Source of the DNA: Pseudobdellovibrio sp.
GTDB taxonomy: Bacteria; Bdellovibrionota; Bdellovibrionia; Bdellovibrionales; Bdellovibrionaceae
NCBI GenBank assembly: GCA_025449725.1
Contig: JANWIU010000165.1
Span: 1-19,534 of the forward strand
Reading direction: 5' to 3'
DNA: 19,534 nt
The translations under genes were made by a program, and so were the position numbers. Positions 7,225 through 15,807 of this stretch are shown here, piece after piece (within the stretch, counting starts at the first letter, position 1; every line of letters begins with the position of its first letter). The notes beneath the pieces are model-generated. The model did not search any database. It was not told the DNA's origin and worked only from the letters and a program-made list of their open reading frames with translations.

Positions 7225-7703
7225 AATTCAAAAAAATGCGACATGGCAATATAAAGCAGCGCAATGGTGCCTGACCAACCTGCTATAACAACCGAAACGG
7301 CTACAAACTTCCTAAAGAGCGTTTCATCTTCCAGTTTTAAAAACCTAATCAGGTGATAAACCGCAAAAATGTTCAACATCACCGGCAATACCACTGCGCC
7401 TGCTAAACTGAAAAACAAAACTTTTCTAAACGGGTTTTCGGGTTTCTTGGGTGCTTGTTCCGGAAGGTCTTCCACAAGATGTAAATGGGATTGGCGTAAA
7501 TAAGATTCAAGAAACTTCTGAGCTTTTTCCATATCGGATTCATCAACGAATAGTTGCGTTACCGGCTGACCGATACCGGTTAGTATCGTTGTGTACTCCC
7601 GTGCGCCTTCAATAGTGAAGTTTTGAATGCCTTCTTGATTTAACAGACCCTGAAATAATTCGGCCTGCCAAGGATGTTCAAAGCGGTGCAAAAGCTTTCT
7701 CAT
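7221..7703 (-). CDS. DUF2007-like protein with two membrane segments
   Basis: This is a 160-residue protein. Residues 1-70 (LLHRFEHPWQAELFQGLLNQ, EGIQNF, QLFVDESDMEKAQKFLESY) follow the DUF2007 pattern, a small ferredoxin-like fold annotated as a putative signal-transducing domain of unknown role. Two hydrophobic helices come after a Pro-rich linker, at about 93-118 and 131-156, so the domain is tethered to the inner membrane. It is the last gene of the nucleobase operon, 46 bases past the CoA-binding protein gene and without an obvious ribosome site. It may simply be co-transcribed. The family call is by pattern only. Confidence 0.65.
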   Translation of the reverse strand: MRKLLHRFEHPWQAELFQGLLNQEGIQNFTIEGAREYTTILTGIGQPVTQLFVDESDMEKAQKFLESYLRQSHLHLVEDLPEQAPKKPENPFRKVLFFSLAGAVVLPVMLNIFAVYHLIRFLKLEDETLFRKFVAVSVVIAGWSGTIALLYIAMSHFFEF

Positions 7704-7749
7704 TATTAATAGTGTAATGCAAAAGCAGCTAAAATAGCTACCCCTCTTT

Positions 7750-8160
7750 TTACATATGCAGACGGTATTCTATAAGTAGACAGCGGTTTGAAACCACCTG
7801 GATTCCGGCGGCCTCAGCGCGCTTTTCTGCTTCAGGATGGCTGATTCCTAGTTGCAGCCACAGAATTTTAGTCCCCCCAAGGCGCAGGACTTCGTCGACC
7901 ACCTCAGGAATCGCTTCTGAACGGCGAAACACATTCACAAAGTAACGGTCCTTTTCTGGAACATCCTTAAGTGAAGCATAGACTTTCACATCACCGATAT
8001 CTTCTCCTCGCGGATAAACGCCGGTAATATTGTAGCCTTTTGATTTCATATACATCGGAACCGAGTGACTGGGTTTATTCCGGTCAGGGCTTAAGCCAAT
8101 AACGCAAATATTTTTGTTTTCCGTTAAGATTTTTTTAATTCCGTCGTTATCTACATTCAT
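7750..8160 (-). CDS. CoA-binding domain protein (YccU-like)
   Basis: This 136-residue single-domain protein has a Rossmann-type CoA-binding fold (CoA_binding_2). NICVIGLSPDRNKPSHSVPM is the glycine-containing nucleotide loop, followed by YMKSKGYNITGVYPRG, VYASLKDVPE, GTKILWLQLGISHPEAEKRA and VVSNRCLLIEY, all standard for the family and at its usual length. The biochemical role of these proteins is unknown; they resemble the CoA-binding part of succinyl-CoA synthetase without the catalytic part. The start overlaps the xdhC stop by 4 bases (ATGA), so the two are translationally coupled. A link to CoA-dependent steps of the operon, such as the dehydrogenase at 17107-18594, is possible but speculative. 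Confidence 0.88.
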   Translation of the reverse strand: MNVDNDGIKKILTENKNICVIGLSPDRNKPSHSVPMYMKSKGYNITGVYPRGEDIGDVKVYASLKDVPEKDRYFVNVFRRSEAIPEVVDEVLRLGGTKILWLQLGISHPEAEKRAEAAGIQVVSNRCLLIEYRLHM

Positions 8161-8969
8161 TCTTGCTCCGTGGCTTTTTCAGATTCTGCAATAGAGTCCC
8201 GCTTTATACCAATATGCTCATCTCTTATTTGCAGTAATTGCGCCACGACACTGTGAGAAATTTCAACAGGAGTGCTGTCACCGAAACCTAAACCGATAGG
8301 GCAAAAGAAACTTTTGATTTTTTCCTGGTCAAAATCCAATTTACGCAGTCCATCTCTTAGTGACAGTGCTTTTGTTTTGCTTCCAATAACACCCAAGTAT
8401 GGCGGCTTATGCGTTTTTAAAATTTCTGCCAGTATAGGTAAATCTGTTCCGTGCCCTTGGGTCATCAGAACGAAGTAATCTTTTGATGTAAAATTTTTTA
8501 CCGTTTGTTTTGGTTCAGCTTCGCAAATCTTCGTTAGATTCGGTTGCTCTTCAATGCGGTTTAACCATTCCGGGCGCTGATCAACACACGTTACATGACA
8601 ATCCAGCCTGCAAAGCATCGGCACCAGTTCCTGCGCCACATGGCCGGCACCAAAGACGACAATGTGCCAAAGCTTCGGTTTATGAATTTCAAAGAGGAAT
8701 TTCACAACTCCACCGCAGGTCATGCCGATGTCTCGGGTTAAATTCCATTCGACGATTTCACAGGCTTCGGCAATGGGGTTCGTTAATAGCTTTTTTGCGT
8801 GTTCGATGGCGCGAGCTTCCACCTTACCGCCGCCGACTGTTCCTTCTAACAGGCCCTCCGCTGTCACTAAGGCTTTAGCGCCTAATGTTTGCGGCACACT
8901 GCCTTTGTAATCAACCATTGTGACAACAACGGAATCCTGATTTGAAGGAATCTTTTTTAAAATTTTCAT
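8157..8969 (-). CDS. xdhC: Xanthine dehydrogenase accessory protein XdhC
   Basis: In characterised homologues XdhC binds molybdenum cofactor, helps to sulfurate it and inserts it into xanthine dehydrogenase. The 270-residue protein shows the family's two parts: an N-terminal XdhC/CoxI domain with YKGSVPQTLGAKALV (21-35), GTVGGGKVEARAIEHA (43-58) and GMTCGG (82-87, with the conserved Cys85), then a Rossmann domain with VVFGAGHVAQEL (105-116), VDQRPEWL, TQGHGTDLP and GVIGSKTKA. The end SFFCPIGLGFGDSTPVEISH stands where homologues have a GLDIGAxTPEE-type motif. The start overlaps the xdhB stop by 4 bases, and the gene order xdhA-xdhB-xdhC is the common bacterial one. This supports an assembled and active enzyme. 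Confidence 0.93.
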   Translation of the reverse strand: MKILKKIPSNQDSVVVTMVDYKGSVPQTLGAKALVTAEGLLEGTVGGGKVEARAIEHAKKLLTNPIAEACEIVEWNLTRDIGMTCGGVVKFLFEIHKPKLWHIVVFGAGHVAQELVPMLCRLDCHVTCVDQRPEWLNRIEEQPNLTKICEAEPKQTVKNFTSKDYFVLMTQGHGTDLPILAEILKTHKPPYLGVIGSKTKALSLRDGLRKLDFDQEKIKSFFCPIGLGFGDSTPVEISHSVVAQLLQIRDEHIGIKRDSIAESEKATEQE

Positions 8970-11341
8970 GATTCCAGGCTCATTAAAACCGCTTCTTGCG
9001 TCGCCGGTAACTTCAGTTTCGGAATTTTTTGAGATTTATTTTTTTTACGCGCATCATAGGCCAGCGCATTCTTTACCGCTGTCCAAACAGAAATCGCCAG
9101 CATTAACGGCGGCTCGCCAACGGCTTTACTGCCCTTAACATTTCTTTCGTTCAGCGGATTTTCGATAAACTTAACATTAAACTCGCGTGGAGTATCATGA
9201 ACGCTCGGAATTTTATAAGTACTTGGAGAATAAGTTTTTAATACACCTTTTTCGTTGTAATAAAGTTTCTCGGTCGTCACCCAACCCATGCCCTGTACAA
9301 ATGCGCCGGTCACCTGGCCGTAATCAATTCCTTCAATTTGTACACGTCCCAAATCCATCAACAAATCAGAGCGCAAAACTTTTACTTCGCCCGTGTAACG
9401 GTCTAAACTGACTTCACTGACCGCAACACCATTAGTGAAATAAAAGAACGGCTTACCCTGCCCGGTTTCTTTGTTATAAAAAATTCCAGGGTAACGGTAA
9501 AAACCGTAACTAGATAACGAAACACGGTTTAAATAAGCTTCTAATAGCAAATCTTTAAAACTGATACGCTGACTTGTCATCGGGTCATAAATTTCGTTGT
9601 TATCAAAGATCACTTTGCAGGTCGTATCGTTGTCATCGATCTTAATTTCAGGAACCGTTCCTGCACCGGCCACTTTACGTCCGCGCCATTCTAAGGGCCG
9701 AGCAAATACCTGCAGCGCCACCTGCGAAAGCCGCGCTTTAATCTTTTCTGTCGCCACTTCTGCGGCACGGCCGTTTAAATCACTGCCGCTTGAAGCTGCT
9801 GTTGCAGAGGTATTCGCATTTTTTTCTGTTGAAGTCGGCATGACCCGCACATCATCGATAGAAATTCCAAGACTATCACTGACTACCTGGGCAATTTTGG
9901 TGTTTACACCCTGGCCCATCTCTGTTGCGCCCGTTGAAACCTGCACAGTGCCGTCAGGTAACACGTTTACTAAAGCATTCGCCTGATTCAAAAAACGGGT
10001 TGTAAATGAAATACCGAATTTAATCGGCGTTAAAGACATACCTTTTACAAGACTTCCGCCGCTAGCATTAAAGCTTTCAATTTCTTTTCGTCTTGAATCG
10101 TAGTCAGCGTCTTTTCTTAACTGAGAAAAGATTTCCGGCAAAACATTATCATCAATCTCTTGACCGTAATGAGTCGTTTGACCTTTTTGATAAACATTTT
10201 TCTCGCGAATATCTAGTGAATCCTTACCGAGAGTCAGCGCGATCTCTTCAATAATGTTTTCCATCGTGACCATGCCTTTAGGCCCGCCGAATCCGCGAAA
10301 CGCCGTATTCGGCGCCGTGTTGGTTTTACAAACCTGGCCCGTCACCCGCATATTCGGAACATAGTAGGCGTTATCGCTATGAAGCATTGCCCGTTCCATA
10401 ATGGCGGTAGACAAATCCGCATAAGCGCCACCATCAGAATAAAGTTCAAAATTTAACGCCAGAATTTTCCCGTTATCATCAAAACCCACTTCATATTCGT
10501 TTTCAAACGGGTTTCGCTTTCCGGTAATTTGCATGTCGTCGTCTTTAGTTAAAATCAAACGTGCGGGCCTATTAAGTTTTCGCGCCACAATCGTAGCATA
10601 AACTGCAAACGGTGCCGCCTGCGACTCTTTACCGCCGAAGCCACCACCCATTCTTTTAACTATACAGACAACCTGATTAAATTTTAAATTCAGGGCTTCA
10701 GCCACTAACTGCTGTACTTCGCTCGGGTGCTGAGAAGAAATATGTATTTCAACCTGTCCGTCTTCTTTTGGGTACGCGATACAGGCCTGTGATTCCAGGT
10801 AAAAGTGATCCTGCCCCGCCATTTCAATCACACCCTTAATTCGGTGAGGAGCCAACGCCATCACTTTATCAACTTCGCCTCTTTCAATCTTACGGCAAGG
10901 TCCGATAAAAAGTTTTTGCTTGCGCGCTTCTTGAATAGATAAAACCGCAGGTAGTTCTTTAAATTCAACTTTAATTTTCTTTTTTGCTTTTAGCAGGGCT
11001 TCACGGTTTTCAGCCGCAATAATCAAAATAACTTCGCCTGCGTACTGCACCAGTTTGTCAGCTAAAAAAGGCTGATCATGAAAAATATTGCCCCATATTT
11101 TCATATGAACTTCTTCAGATCCGTAAATTCCTAATACGCCGTCAACTTCCAGCGCTTCTTTAATATTAATAGACAAAATTTCTGCGTGAGCAACAGGACT
11201 ATAATAAACATCAACGACACACTCACCTTTTAAAAAGGGCCGGTCATCAACATATTCAGCAGTACCTGCCACATGCAACTGCGAAGACTCATGGGTAATT
11301 TTTAATTTTTGCGCTGTGGTTTTGTGCTCACCGTGACTCAT
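8966..11341 (-). CDS. xdhB: Xanthine dehydrogenase, molybdenum-binding large subunit
   Basis: The 791-residue subunit carries the molybdopterin active site that oxidises hypoxanthine or xanthine to urate. Diagnostic features in order: AGTAEYVDD (about 25-33), GQDHFYLESQ (176-185), MGGGFGGKESQ (231-241), NTAFRGFGGPKGM (345-357), KFGISFTTRFLNQ, GATEMGQGVNTK, and SKAVGEPPLML with the catalytic Glu743. Glu239 and Arg349 correspond to bovine Glu802 and Arg880, which bind the purine, and the FGISF motif carries the equivalent of the stacking Phe914. Their joint presence favours xanthine over aldehyde oxidation. The gene starts inside the stop of xdhA (TGATG, 1-base overlap) and is followed by xdhC. 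Confidence 0.95.
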   Translation of the reverse strand: MSHGEHKTTAQKLKITHESSQLHVAGTAEYVDDRPFLKGECVVDVYYSPVAHAEILSINIKEALEVDGVLGIYGSEEVHMKIWGNIFHDQPFLADKLVQYAGEVILIIAAENREALLKAKKKIKVEFKELPAVLSIQEARKQKLFIGPCRKIERGEVDKVMALAPHRIKGVIEMAGQDHFYLESQACIAYPKEDGQVEIHISSQHPSEVQQLVAEALNLKFNQVVCIVKRMGGGFGGKESQAAPFAVYATIVARKLNRPARLILTKDDDMQITGKRNPFENEYEVGFDDNGKILALNFELYSDGGAYADLSTAIMERAMLHSDNAYYVPNMRVTGQVCKTNTAPNTAFRGFGGPKGMVTMENIIEEIALTLGKDSLDIREKNVYQKGQTTHYGQEIDDNVLPEIFSQLRKDADYDSRRKEIESFNASGGSLVKGMSLTPIKFGISFTTRFLNQANALVNVLPDGTVQVSTGATEMGQGVNTKIAQVVSDSLGISIDDVRVMPTSTEKNANTSATAASSGSDLNGRAAEVATEKIKARLSQVALQVFARPLEWRGRKVAGAGTVPEIKIDDNDTTCKVIFDNNEIYDPMTSQRISFKDLLLEAYLNRVSLSSYGFYRYPGIFYNKETGQGKPFFYFTNGVAVSEVSLDRYTGEVKVLRSDLLMDLGRVQIEGIDYGQVTGAFVQGMGWVTTEKLYYNEKGVLKTYSPSTYKIPSVHDTPREFNVKFIENPLNERNVKGSKAVGEPPLMLAISVWTAVKNALAYDARKKNKSQKIPKLKLPATQEAVLMSLES

Positions 11342-12768
11342 CAGTTTTTACCCAGCAGGTTTTCAGCCGCGAACTTTTCAAATAAATTTCCCACCAGAAT
11401 TTTACGATAATCGGCCTGGCCCCGCACATCCGTTAAGGGCTTAACAGAATCCATTAAAAGTTTCTTAGTATTCGAAACCCATTGGCTATCAATGGCCACA
11501 TTGCTGATTTTGTCTTCAACTTCGGTCATTCTAAGTGTCGTTGCACCCACCCCACCAAGGGAAATCCGTGCGAAGCTGACTTTTTTATTTTCAATCTTAA
11601 AATTAAAGCTGGCATTCACAGTAGAAATATCCAGATCACGTCTTTGTGAAACTTTATAGTTTTCAAAAATATGGTCCGTCGGTGGAACCTTAAACGTAAC
11701 CGAAGTAATGATTTCATCCTGCTGCAGATTCAGTTTTTTGTAACCCACGTAAAAGTCTTTCAACGGCATACTACGTGAACCTTTTAGCCCGTACACAGTC
11801 ACTTTGGCGTCCAGGCTCATCATGGCAGGCGTCGTGTCTGCGATTGGGGAAGCGTTTGCTAAATTACCTACCAAGGTAGCGGAGTTTTTAATTTGCGGAG
11901 AAGCAAAAATATTTAAAAAACGGTCCAGAGACGGCACTTCTTTTTCAATGAGCTTCTGCAATTCAGATAAAGTTACTCTTGCACCAACGATTACAACTTT
12001 TTCAGATACCGAAGACACATACATTTCCGGAATAAGATGCAAACTTAAAATTTTCTTCGGACGGATATGGCCTTTATTGAACTGCACACCTAAATCCGTG
12101 GCACCGGAAAAAATAGTGCACTCAGGATTTTCTGATTTATATTTGCACGCTTCCTCAATTGTGACAGGAGCAAAGTATTCCGCGAATGCCGTTTTTACTA
12201 AAACACCCTCTGTCATCTGCGATACCGGCTTTAAAGGATATTTTTTATTTAAAGTATTATGTTTCGCAATATCCACATCTAAAGCCGATTTAATAATGGG
12301 CTGATAACCGGTGCAGCGACAAAGGTTACCGGTTAAGTAGTTTTTTGCGTTCTGTTCAGTGGGATTTTTTTTATGTTCAAACATGTTGGTGATCGCCATC
12401 ACAAAACCCGGCGTGCAAAAGCCGCACTGCCCGCCGAAATTGCGAACCATTGAACACTGCACTTCACAAAGTTCGTTATTTTCTTTAAGACCTTCGACAG
12501 TCACTAGGTTGGCGCCGTCCATCGCAAATGTCATCGCGATACAGGAATTAATCCCAATGTACGGCGAAGCCGTTACTTTTACAGCCGATTCCGGCTTCCA
12601 TTTTGCCAGCATAACAGTGCAAGCGCCGCAGTCCCCTTCGGCACAAACCACTTTTGTACCGGTTAACTGAGTTTCATAACGTAAATAACTGCTTAGAGGT
12701 AAAAATAGGTTTTCACCGCTGACTGTTTTTTTGACGCCGTTTAAATAAAACGAAACCGAATCACGCAT
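11341..12768 (-). CDS. xdhA: Xanthine dehydrogenase, 2Fe-2S and FAD small subunit
   Basis: The 475-residue electron-transfer subunit passes electrons from the molybdenum site to FAD and then probably to NAD+. The first plant-type 2Fe-2S cluster has C42, C47 and C50 (CAEGDCGAC) and C76. The second has C115 and C118 (CGFC) and C150 and C152 (CRC in NLCRCTGYQPI). The FAD-binding domain follows from about residue 190, with IFSGATDLGVQFNKG (219-233) and the loop IKNSATLVGNLANASPIAD (293-311). A short CO dehydrogenase flavoprotein C-terminal domain (about 370-475, with SLGGVGATTLR) ends the chain. Length and fusion of the Fe-S and FAD parts match Rhodobacter-type XdhA. It lies 9 bases past guaD, the gene for the enzyme that supplies xanthine. 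Confidence 0.95.
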   Translation of the reverse strand: MRDSVSFYLNGVKKTVSGENLFLPLSSYLRYETQLTGTKVVCAEGDCGACTVMLAKWKPESAVKVTASPYIGINSCIAMTFAMDGANLVTVEGLKENNELCEVQCSMVRNFGGQCGFCTPGFVMAITNMFEHKKNPTEQNAKNYLTGNLCRCTGYQPIIKSALDVDIAKHNTLNKKYPLKPVSQMTEGVLVKTAFAEYFAPVTIEEACKYKSENPECTIFSGATDLGVQFNKGHIRPKKILSLHLIPEMYVSSVSEKVVIVGARVTLSELQKLIEKEVPSLDRFLNIFASPQIKNSATLVGNLANASPIADTTPAMMSLDAKVTVYGLKGSRSMPLKDFYVGYKKLNLQQDEIITSVTFKVPPTDHIFENYKVSQRRDLDISTVNASFNFKIENKKVSFARISLGGVGATTLRMTEVEDKISNVAIDSQWVSNTKKLLMDSVKPLTDVRGQADYRKILVGNLFEKFAAENLLGKN

Positions 12769-12777
12769 TCTATAAAC

Positions 12778-13269
12778 CTAGTATCTAATTTTTTCAGTGG
12801 ATTTATTCCAGAGGTCAAAAACCTCCAGGGCCTGCTCACGCATGAATTCTTCTGCCGGAATTTTTCGTTCACGGGGATCTTTGGGAATTTCTGTGTAAAT
12901 CAAATCATCATCAAACTGAATACGGGCCGCATCTGATCTGTTGTTGGCAAAATAAATTTTATCAAGTCTGGCCCAGTAAATAGCAGACAAGCACATTGGG
13001 CAAGGCTCACAGCTGGTGTAAATTTCGGCTCCGCTGAGATCAAAGGTATTAAGGGCTTTGCAAGCTGCACGAATAGCTTCAACTTCCGCGTGTGCTGTTG
13101 GATCGTTGTGACTGGTAACGTTGTTAACGCCTTCACCGATAATTTTACCTTTAAAAACTACAACGGCGCCAAATGGCCCACCGGCATTGTTGGTTACATT
13201 GCGTTTAGAAAGATCTATTGCGTGTTTCATATACTGAGTTTTTTGCTGGTGTTCTTTTGGTTGGTTCAT
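12778..13269 (-). CDS. guaD: Guanine deaminase
   Basis: The enzyme hydrolyses guanine to xanthine and ammonia, feeding the xanthine dehydrogenase encoded just downstream. The 163-residue protein belongs to the cytidine-deaminase-like type of guanine deaminase, the Bacillus subtilis GuaD kind, not the amidohydrolase kind. The zinc site is H60 with the proton-shuttling E62 (TAHAEVEAIRAAC) plus C90 and C93 (SCEPCPMC). GGPFGAVVV (30-38), SAIYWA and the C-terminal IYTEIPKDPRERKIP block match B. subtilis GuaD closely from memory. The ATG at 13269 has AAGGGA 6 bases upstream. It starts 10 bases past the uridine kinase gene. Confidence 0.93.
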   Translation of the reverse strand: MNQPKEHQQKTQYMKHAIDLSKRNVTNNAGGPFGAVVVFKGKIIGEGVNNVTSHNDPTAHAEVEAIRAACKALNTFDLSGAEIYTSCEPCPMCLSAIYWARLDKIYFANNRSDAARIQFDDDLIYTEIPKDPRERKIPAEEFMREQALEVFDLWNKSTEKIRY

Positions 13270-13279
13270 GAGAAATCCC

Positions 13280-13903
13280 TTACATTCTGTGAAGCTTATC
13301 TAAATATGAATTTAGTACGTTTTCAAAATGGCCTATATCTTTAACTATCGTATGTGCAAATTGCTTTGACGGTTCCACATACAGATCATGCATCGGTTTT
13401 ACCTGTTTCATAAATTGCTGCTGAACACCTTCGGGCTTACGGCCGCGCTCTTTTACATCGCGGTCAAGACGGCGCTGAAAGCGTAGCTCTTCCGGAGTTT
13501 CAAAGAAGATGCGTTCATCGAACAACCGGCAAACTTCATCGGCGTGAAAAATCAAAATGCCGTCGACCACGATAATTTTTTTAGGATGTGCGGTCAGCGT
13601 ATGCTTTTGACGTGTATGCGTCGCAAAGTCATAAATCGGAATATCGGCCTTTTCACCTGATTTAAGTTTTTTAAGGCATGAAGCCAGTAAGCTGAAGTCG
13701 ATACTTTCAGGATGATCAAAATTCACTGAACCGCCGTCATGATCGAAGCGCTTCGACTGATCGATATAAAAATTGTCCTGATAAACAATTTCACAGACTT
13801 CCTCTTGGCACTTTTCATTCAGCTTATCTACAAGGGCACGAGAAAAATAAGTCTTCCCCGAACCGCTGCCACCGGCAACGCCCAAAATAAATGGTGTTAT
13901 CAC
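13280..13903 (-). CDS. udk: Uridine kinase
   Basis: The enzyme phosphorylates uridine (and cytidine) to UMP (and CMP). With the GTG start at 13903 it has 207 residues, close to E. coli and B. subtilis Udk, and the P-loop GGSGSGKT falls at 11-18. Further motifs are YQDNFYID, NFDHPESIDF, IYDFATHTR, IVVDGILIF and RRLDRDVKERGR (the LID region). The same frame is open to a TTG at 13954, but that start would overlap upp by 38 bases and put 17 extra residues before the P-loop. Neither start has a good ribosome site, so I chose GTG by family length. The gene lies 13 bases after upp, so both routes to UMP are co-expressed with the URC genes. Confidence 0.92.
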   Translation of the reverse strand: MITPFILGVAGGSGSGKTYFSRALVDKLNEKCQEEVCEIVYQDNFYIDQSKRFDHDGGSVNFDHPESIDFSLLASCLKKLKSGEKADIPIYDFATHTRQKHTLTAHPKKIIVVDGILIFHADEVCRLFDERIFFETPEELRFQRRLDRDVKERGRKPEGVQQQFMKQVKPMHDLYVEPSKQFAHTIVKDIGHFENVLNSYLDKLHRM

Positions 13904-13916
13904 GCTGGGATGACCG

Positions 13917-14549
13917 CTATTTAGTTTGATAAAGCCTGTCTCCTGCGTCGCCAAGACCCGGTACTAAGTAACCATGGTCGTTAATTTCTTTTTCTACATT
14001 GATAGTAAAAATATCAACGTCCGGGTGAAACTTATGAATTTTTTCCATCGCAAATTCACTGCACAGAATCGTTAAAATACGGATTTTTTTAACTTCATAA
14101 CTTTTAAGACGGTCAATCGCCGCAATCATCGTATCCGCAGTCGAAACCAACGGGTCACACAAGATGGCCATTTTACCTTTGATATCAGCCGGCATTTTAA
14201 AATAATACTCAACTGTATTGTTAATAAATTTATCACGGTAAATTCCGATAAACCCCGCAGATGCAAATGGAATCATCGATAAAACGGCGTCTAACATTCC
14301 GTTACCTGCACGCATAACAGATACCACTACCGGTGCATTCGCGATTCTTTCAACTTTAGTTTGCGCAATCGGGGTTTCTACAACCACTTCGCGCATTTCA
14401 GTCCAGTCGCGCATTACTTCATGGGCCAGAATTCGGCTGATTTCTTTCATCAGTTCACGAAACTCACTAGAGCCCGTGTTGCGGTCACGTAAATAACCCA
14501 GCTTATGTTTCAATAAAGGATGATTTACTACTAAAATTTTTCCAGACAT
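13917..14549 (-). CDS. upp: Uracil phosphoribosyltransferase, divergent PRPP loop
   Basis: The 210-residue enzyme would convert uracil and PRPP to UMP and pyrophosphate. Family features are LGYLRDRNTGSSEFRELM (17-34), VVSVMRAGNGMLDAV (75-89), GFIGIYRDK (99-107) and the uracil-binding C-terminus HGYLVPGLGDAGDR (192-205). The PRPP loop reads CDPLVSTADT (131-140), whereas typical members have DPMLATGGS, so the two glycines are replaced by Ala-Asp. In yeasts a uracil phosphoribosyltransferase is part of the uracil catabolic URC set; this copy next to urc4 and urc1 may be its counterpart rather than the general salvage enzyme. AGGT lies about 8 bases before the ATG. It starts 31 bases after urc4. 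Confidence 0.9.
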   Translation of the reverse strand: MSGKILVVNHPLLKHKLGYLRDRNTGSSEFRELMKEISRILAHEVMRDWTEMREVVVETPIAQTKVERIANAPVVVSVMRAGNGMLDAVLSMIPFASAGFIGIYRDKFINNTVEYYFKMPADIKGKMAILCDPLVSTADTMIAAIDRLKSYEVKKIRILTILCSEFAMEKIHKFHPDVDIFTINVEKEINDHGYLVPGLGDAGDRLYQTK

Positions 14550-14580
14550 AACTATTACCTCGTTACTATTAAAATAAAGT

Positions 14581-15807
14581 CTAAAAAACGGTTCCGTCGC
14601 TTTGAATATTCAGTGGCGGTAGCCCGCCTTCGCGTTTTTCGTTGGCGATTTTTCTACCGGCCCACCAGGTTCCGCCTTCAAGAACTTTTGCTAACGGGAA
14701 ATCCTTCGGCGATTTTTTTAATGCCGTTTGCACTTCAGCACCGATCCGGTCCAGCAATAATACTGTTAAAGCACGCCATTCAATTATTAAGTCTGACGAT
14801 GGCTCCCACTTTTTATCTTTATTGGCAGGATCTCTCAGCGAAAGAAGCCCACTGTCCAGCATCAGCCCGCCGTTGCGGTATTCTGCAAGTCCGGTCAAGC
14901 CTTCAACTTCTGTTACTGTAAAACCGGCTTCTTCAATGGGCTCAATCAGTGAATACGTCATCCACTGCGACAACTTATGAATCGCCACCAGTGAATCAAA
15001 GCCACCGCCTACGCCAAGTTTTGAATGAGACCAAACATCACCTAAATTTACGCCTGCAGCGCTTAGGCGGCCTGGCCAAATGACCCCAAGGCCATCCAAC
15101 ACCGCACGCAGAATTTCTGTGGCCGGAATGTTGTGACCGCATTTTTCAGATAGGTAATCTATGATGTTACCCGGGCGGCCATCTTTAAATATTTTTTTAT
15201 TCGCCATTGCTGTGCCTAAGTTATTCAACAACTGCACGCGGCCTTCGACTCCGACCAAAGGATTCTGATCCGTCACCTGAAAATGTTTTTTTAAATCTTC
15301 AACTGTTACGTTTTTTAATCCATTTTCATCAGCACGCAATGATTTGCGGTCAGAACTCATCACGCCGGATAAAAACATGTATAGACTTGCAACGCCTAAG
15401 CCTTCTGAACGGTTAAAAGAATGACGTTTCGGGCCTTCCTGATAAGACCATTCAGCACCGGCACCGGCATCCAGTAAAACCGAAGTAATAACCAAGTCTA
15501 ATTGAGTTCGCGCTTTTTCTAGAGGAGACAAGTGCGCCAGTTCCAGACTTAATTTTTTTGCACGATCAATACCGCCGGCCCGAAAGTGGCCCCAGCGCGA
15601 ATGAAAAGGAATTTTCAAATCCGGGTACTTTTCTTTAATGACTGTCAGAACATAATCAACCGTCGGCTTTAATTTTTCTTCATGAAAAGAAAAGTGCCCC
15701 TGACCTTGTTGAGTCAGCTCAAAAATTTTCTGAGCCCGGTCGCGAATGGCTTTCGGAGAAAGCAAGTAATCGATTTGCGCCTGGGAAAGATCTAAACTTC
15801 TGCTCAT
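14581..15807 (-). CDS. URC4 / DUF1688 uracil catabolism protein
   Basis: I recognise the DUF1688 family, whose fungal members (URC4 in Lachancea, urg3 in fission yeast) are needed to use uracil as a nitrogen source. The exact reaction is not established as far as I know; it acts after or with URC1 on the UMP-derived intermediate. The 408-residue protein is full length for the family. Notable blocks are FHSRWGHFRAGG (68-79), LLDAGAGAEWSYQEG (111-125), FNRSEGLGVASL (131-142), FKDGRPGNIIDYL (207-219), LTGLAEYRNGGLMLDSG (304-320) and GGTWWAGRKIA (378-388); their Arg, Asp, His and Trp residues are candidate catalytic groups. The start overlaps the urc1 stop by 4 bases (ATGA), so the two are translationally coupled. 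Confidence 0.9.
   Translation of the reverse strand: MSRSLDLSQAQIDYLLSPKAIRDRAQKIFELTQQGQGHFSFHEEKLKPTVDYVLTVIKEKYPDLKIPFHSRWGHFRAGGIDRAKKLSLELAHLSPLEKARTQLDLVITSVLLDAGAGAEWSYQEGPKRHSFNRSEGLGVASLYMFLSGVMSSDRKSLRADENGLKNVTVEDLKKHFQVTDQNPLVGVEGRVQLLNNLGTAMANKKIFKDGRPGNIIDYLSEKCGHNIPATEILRAVLDGLGVIWPGRLSAAGVNLGDVWSHSKLGVGGGFDSLVAIHKLSQWMTYSLIEPIEEAGFTVTEVEGLTGLAEYRNGGLMLDSGLLSLRDPANKDKKWEPSSDLIIEWRALTVLLLDRIGAEVQTALKKSPKDFPLAKVLEGGTWWAGRKIANEKREGGLPPLNIQSDGTVF

Noticed and set aside
8510..8878. Open frame opposite xdhC, and similar frames opposite xdhB, xdhA, urc1 and mmsA
   Set aside because: These are shadows of well-supported genes on the other strand; they have no family motifs or ribosome sites and their composition is a mirror of the real gene.
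13280..13954. Longer uridine kinase starting at TTG 13954
   Set aside because: It would overlap upp by 38 bases and add 17 residues not expected before the P-loop. The GTG at 13903 gives the family length. Neither has a strong ribosome site, so this remains open.
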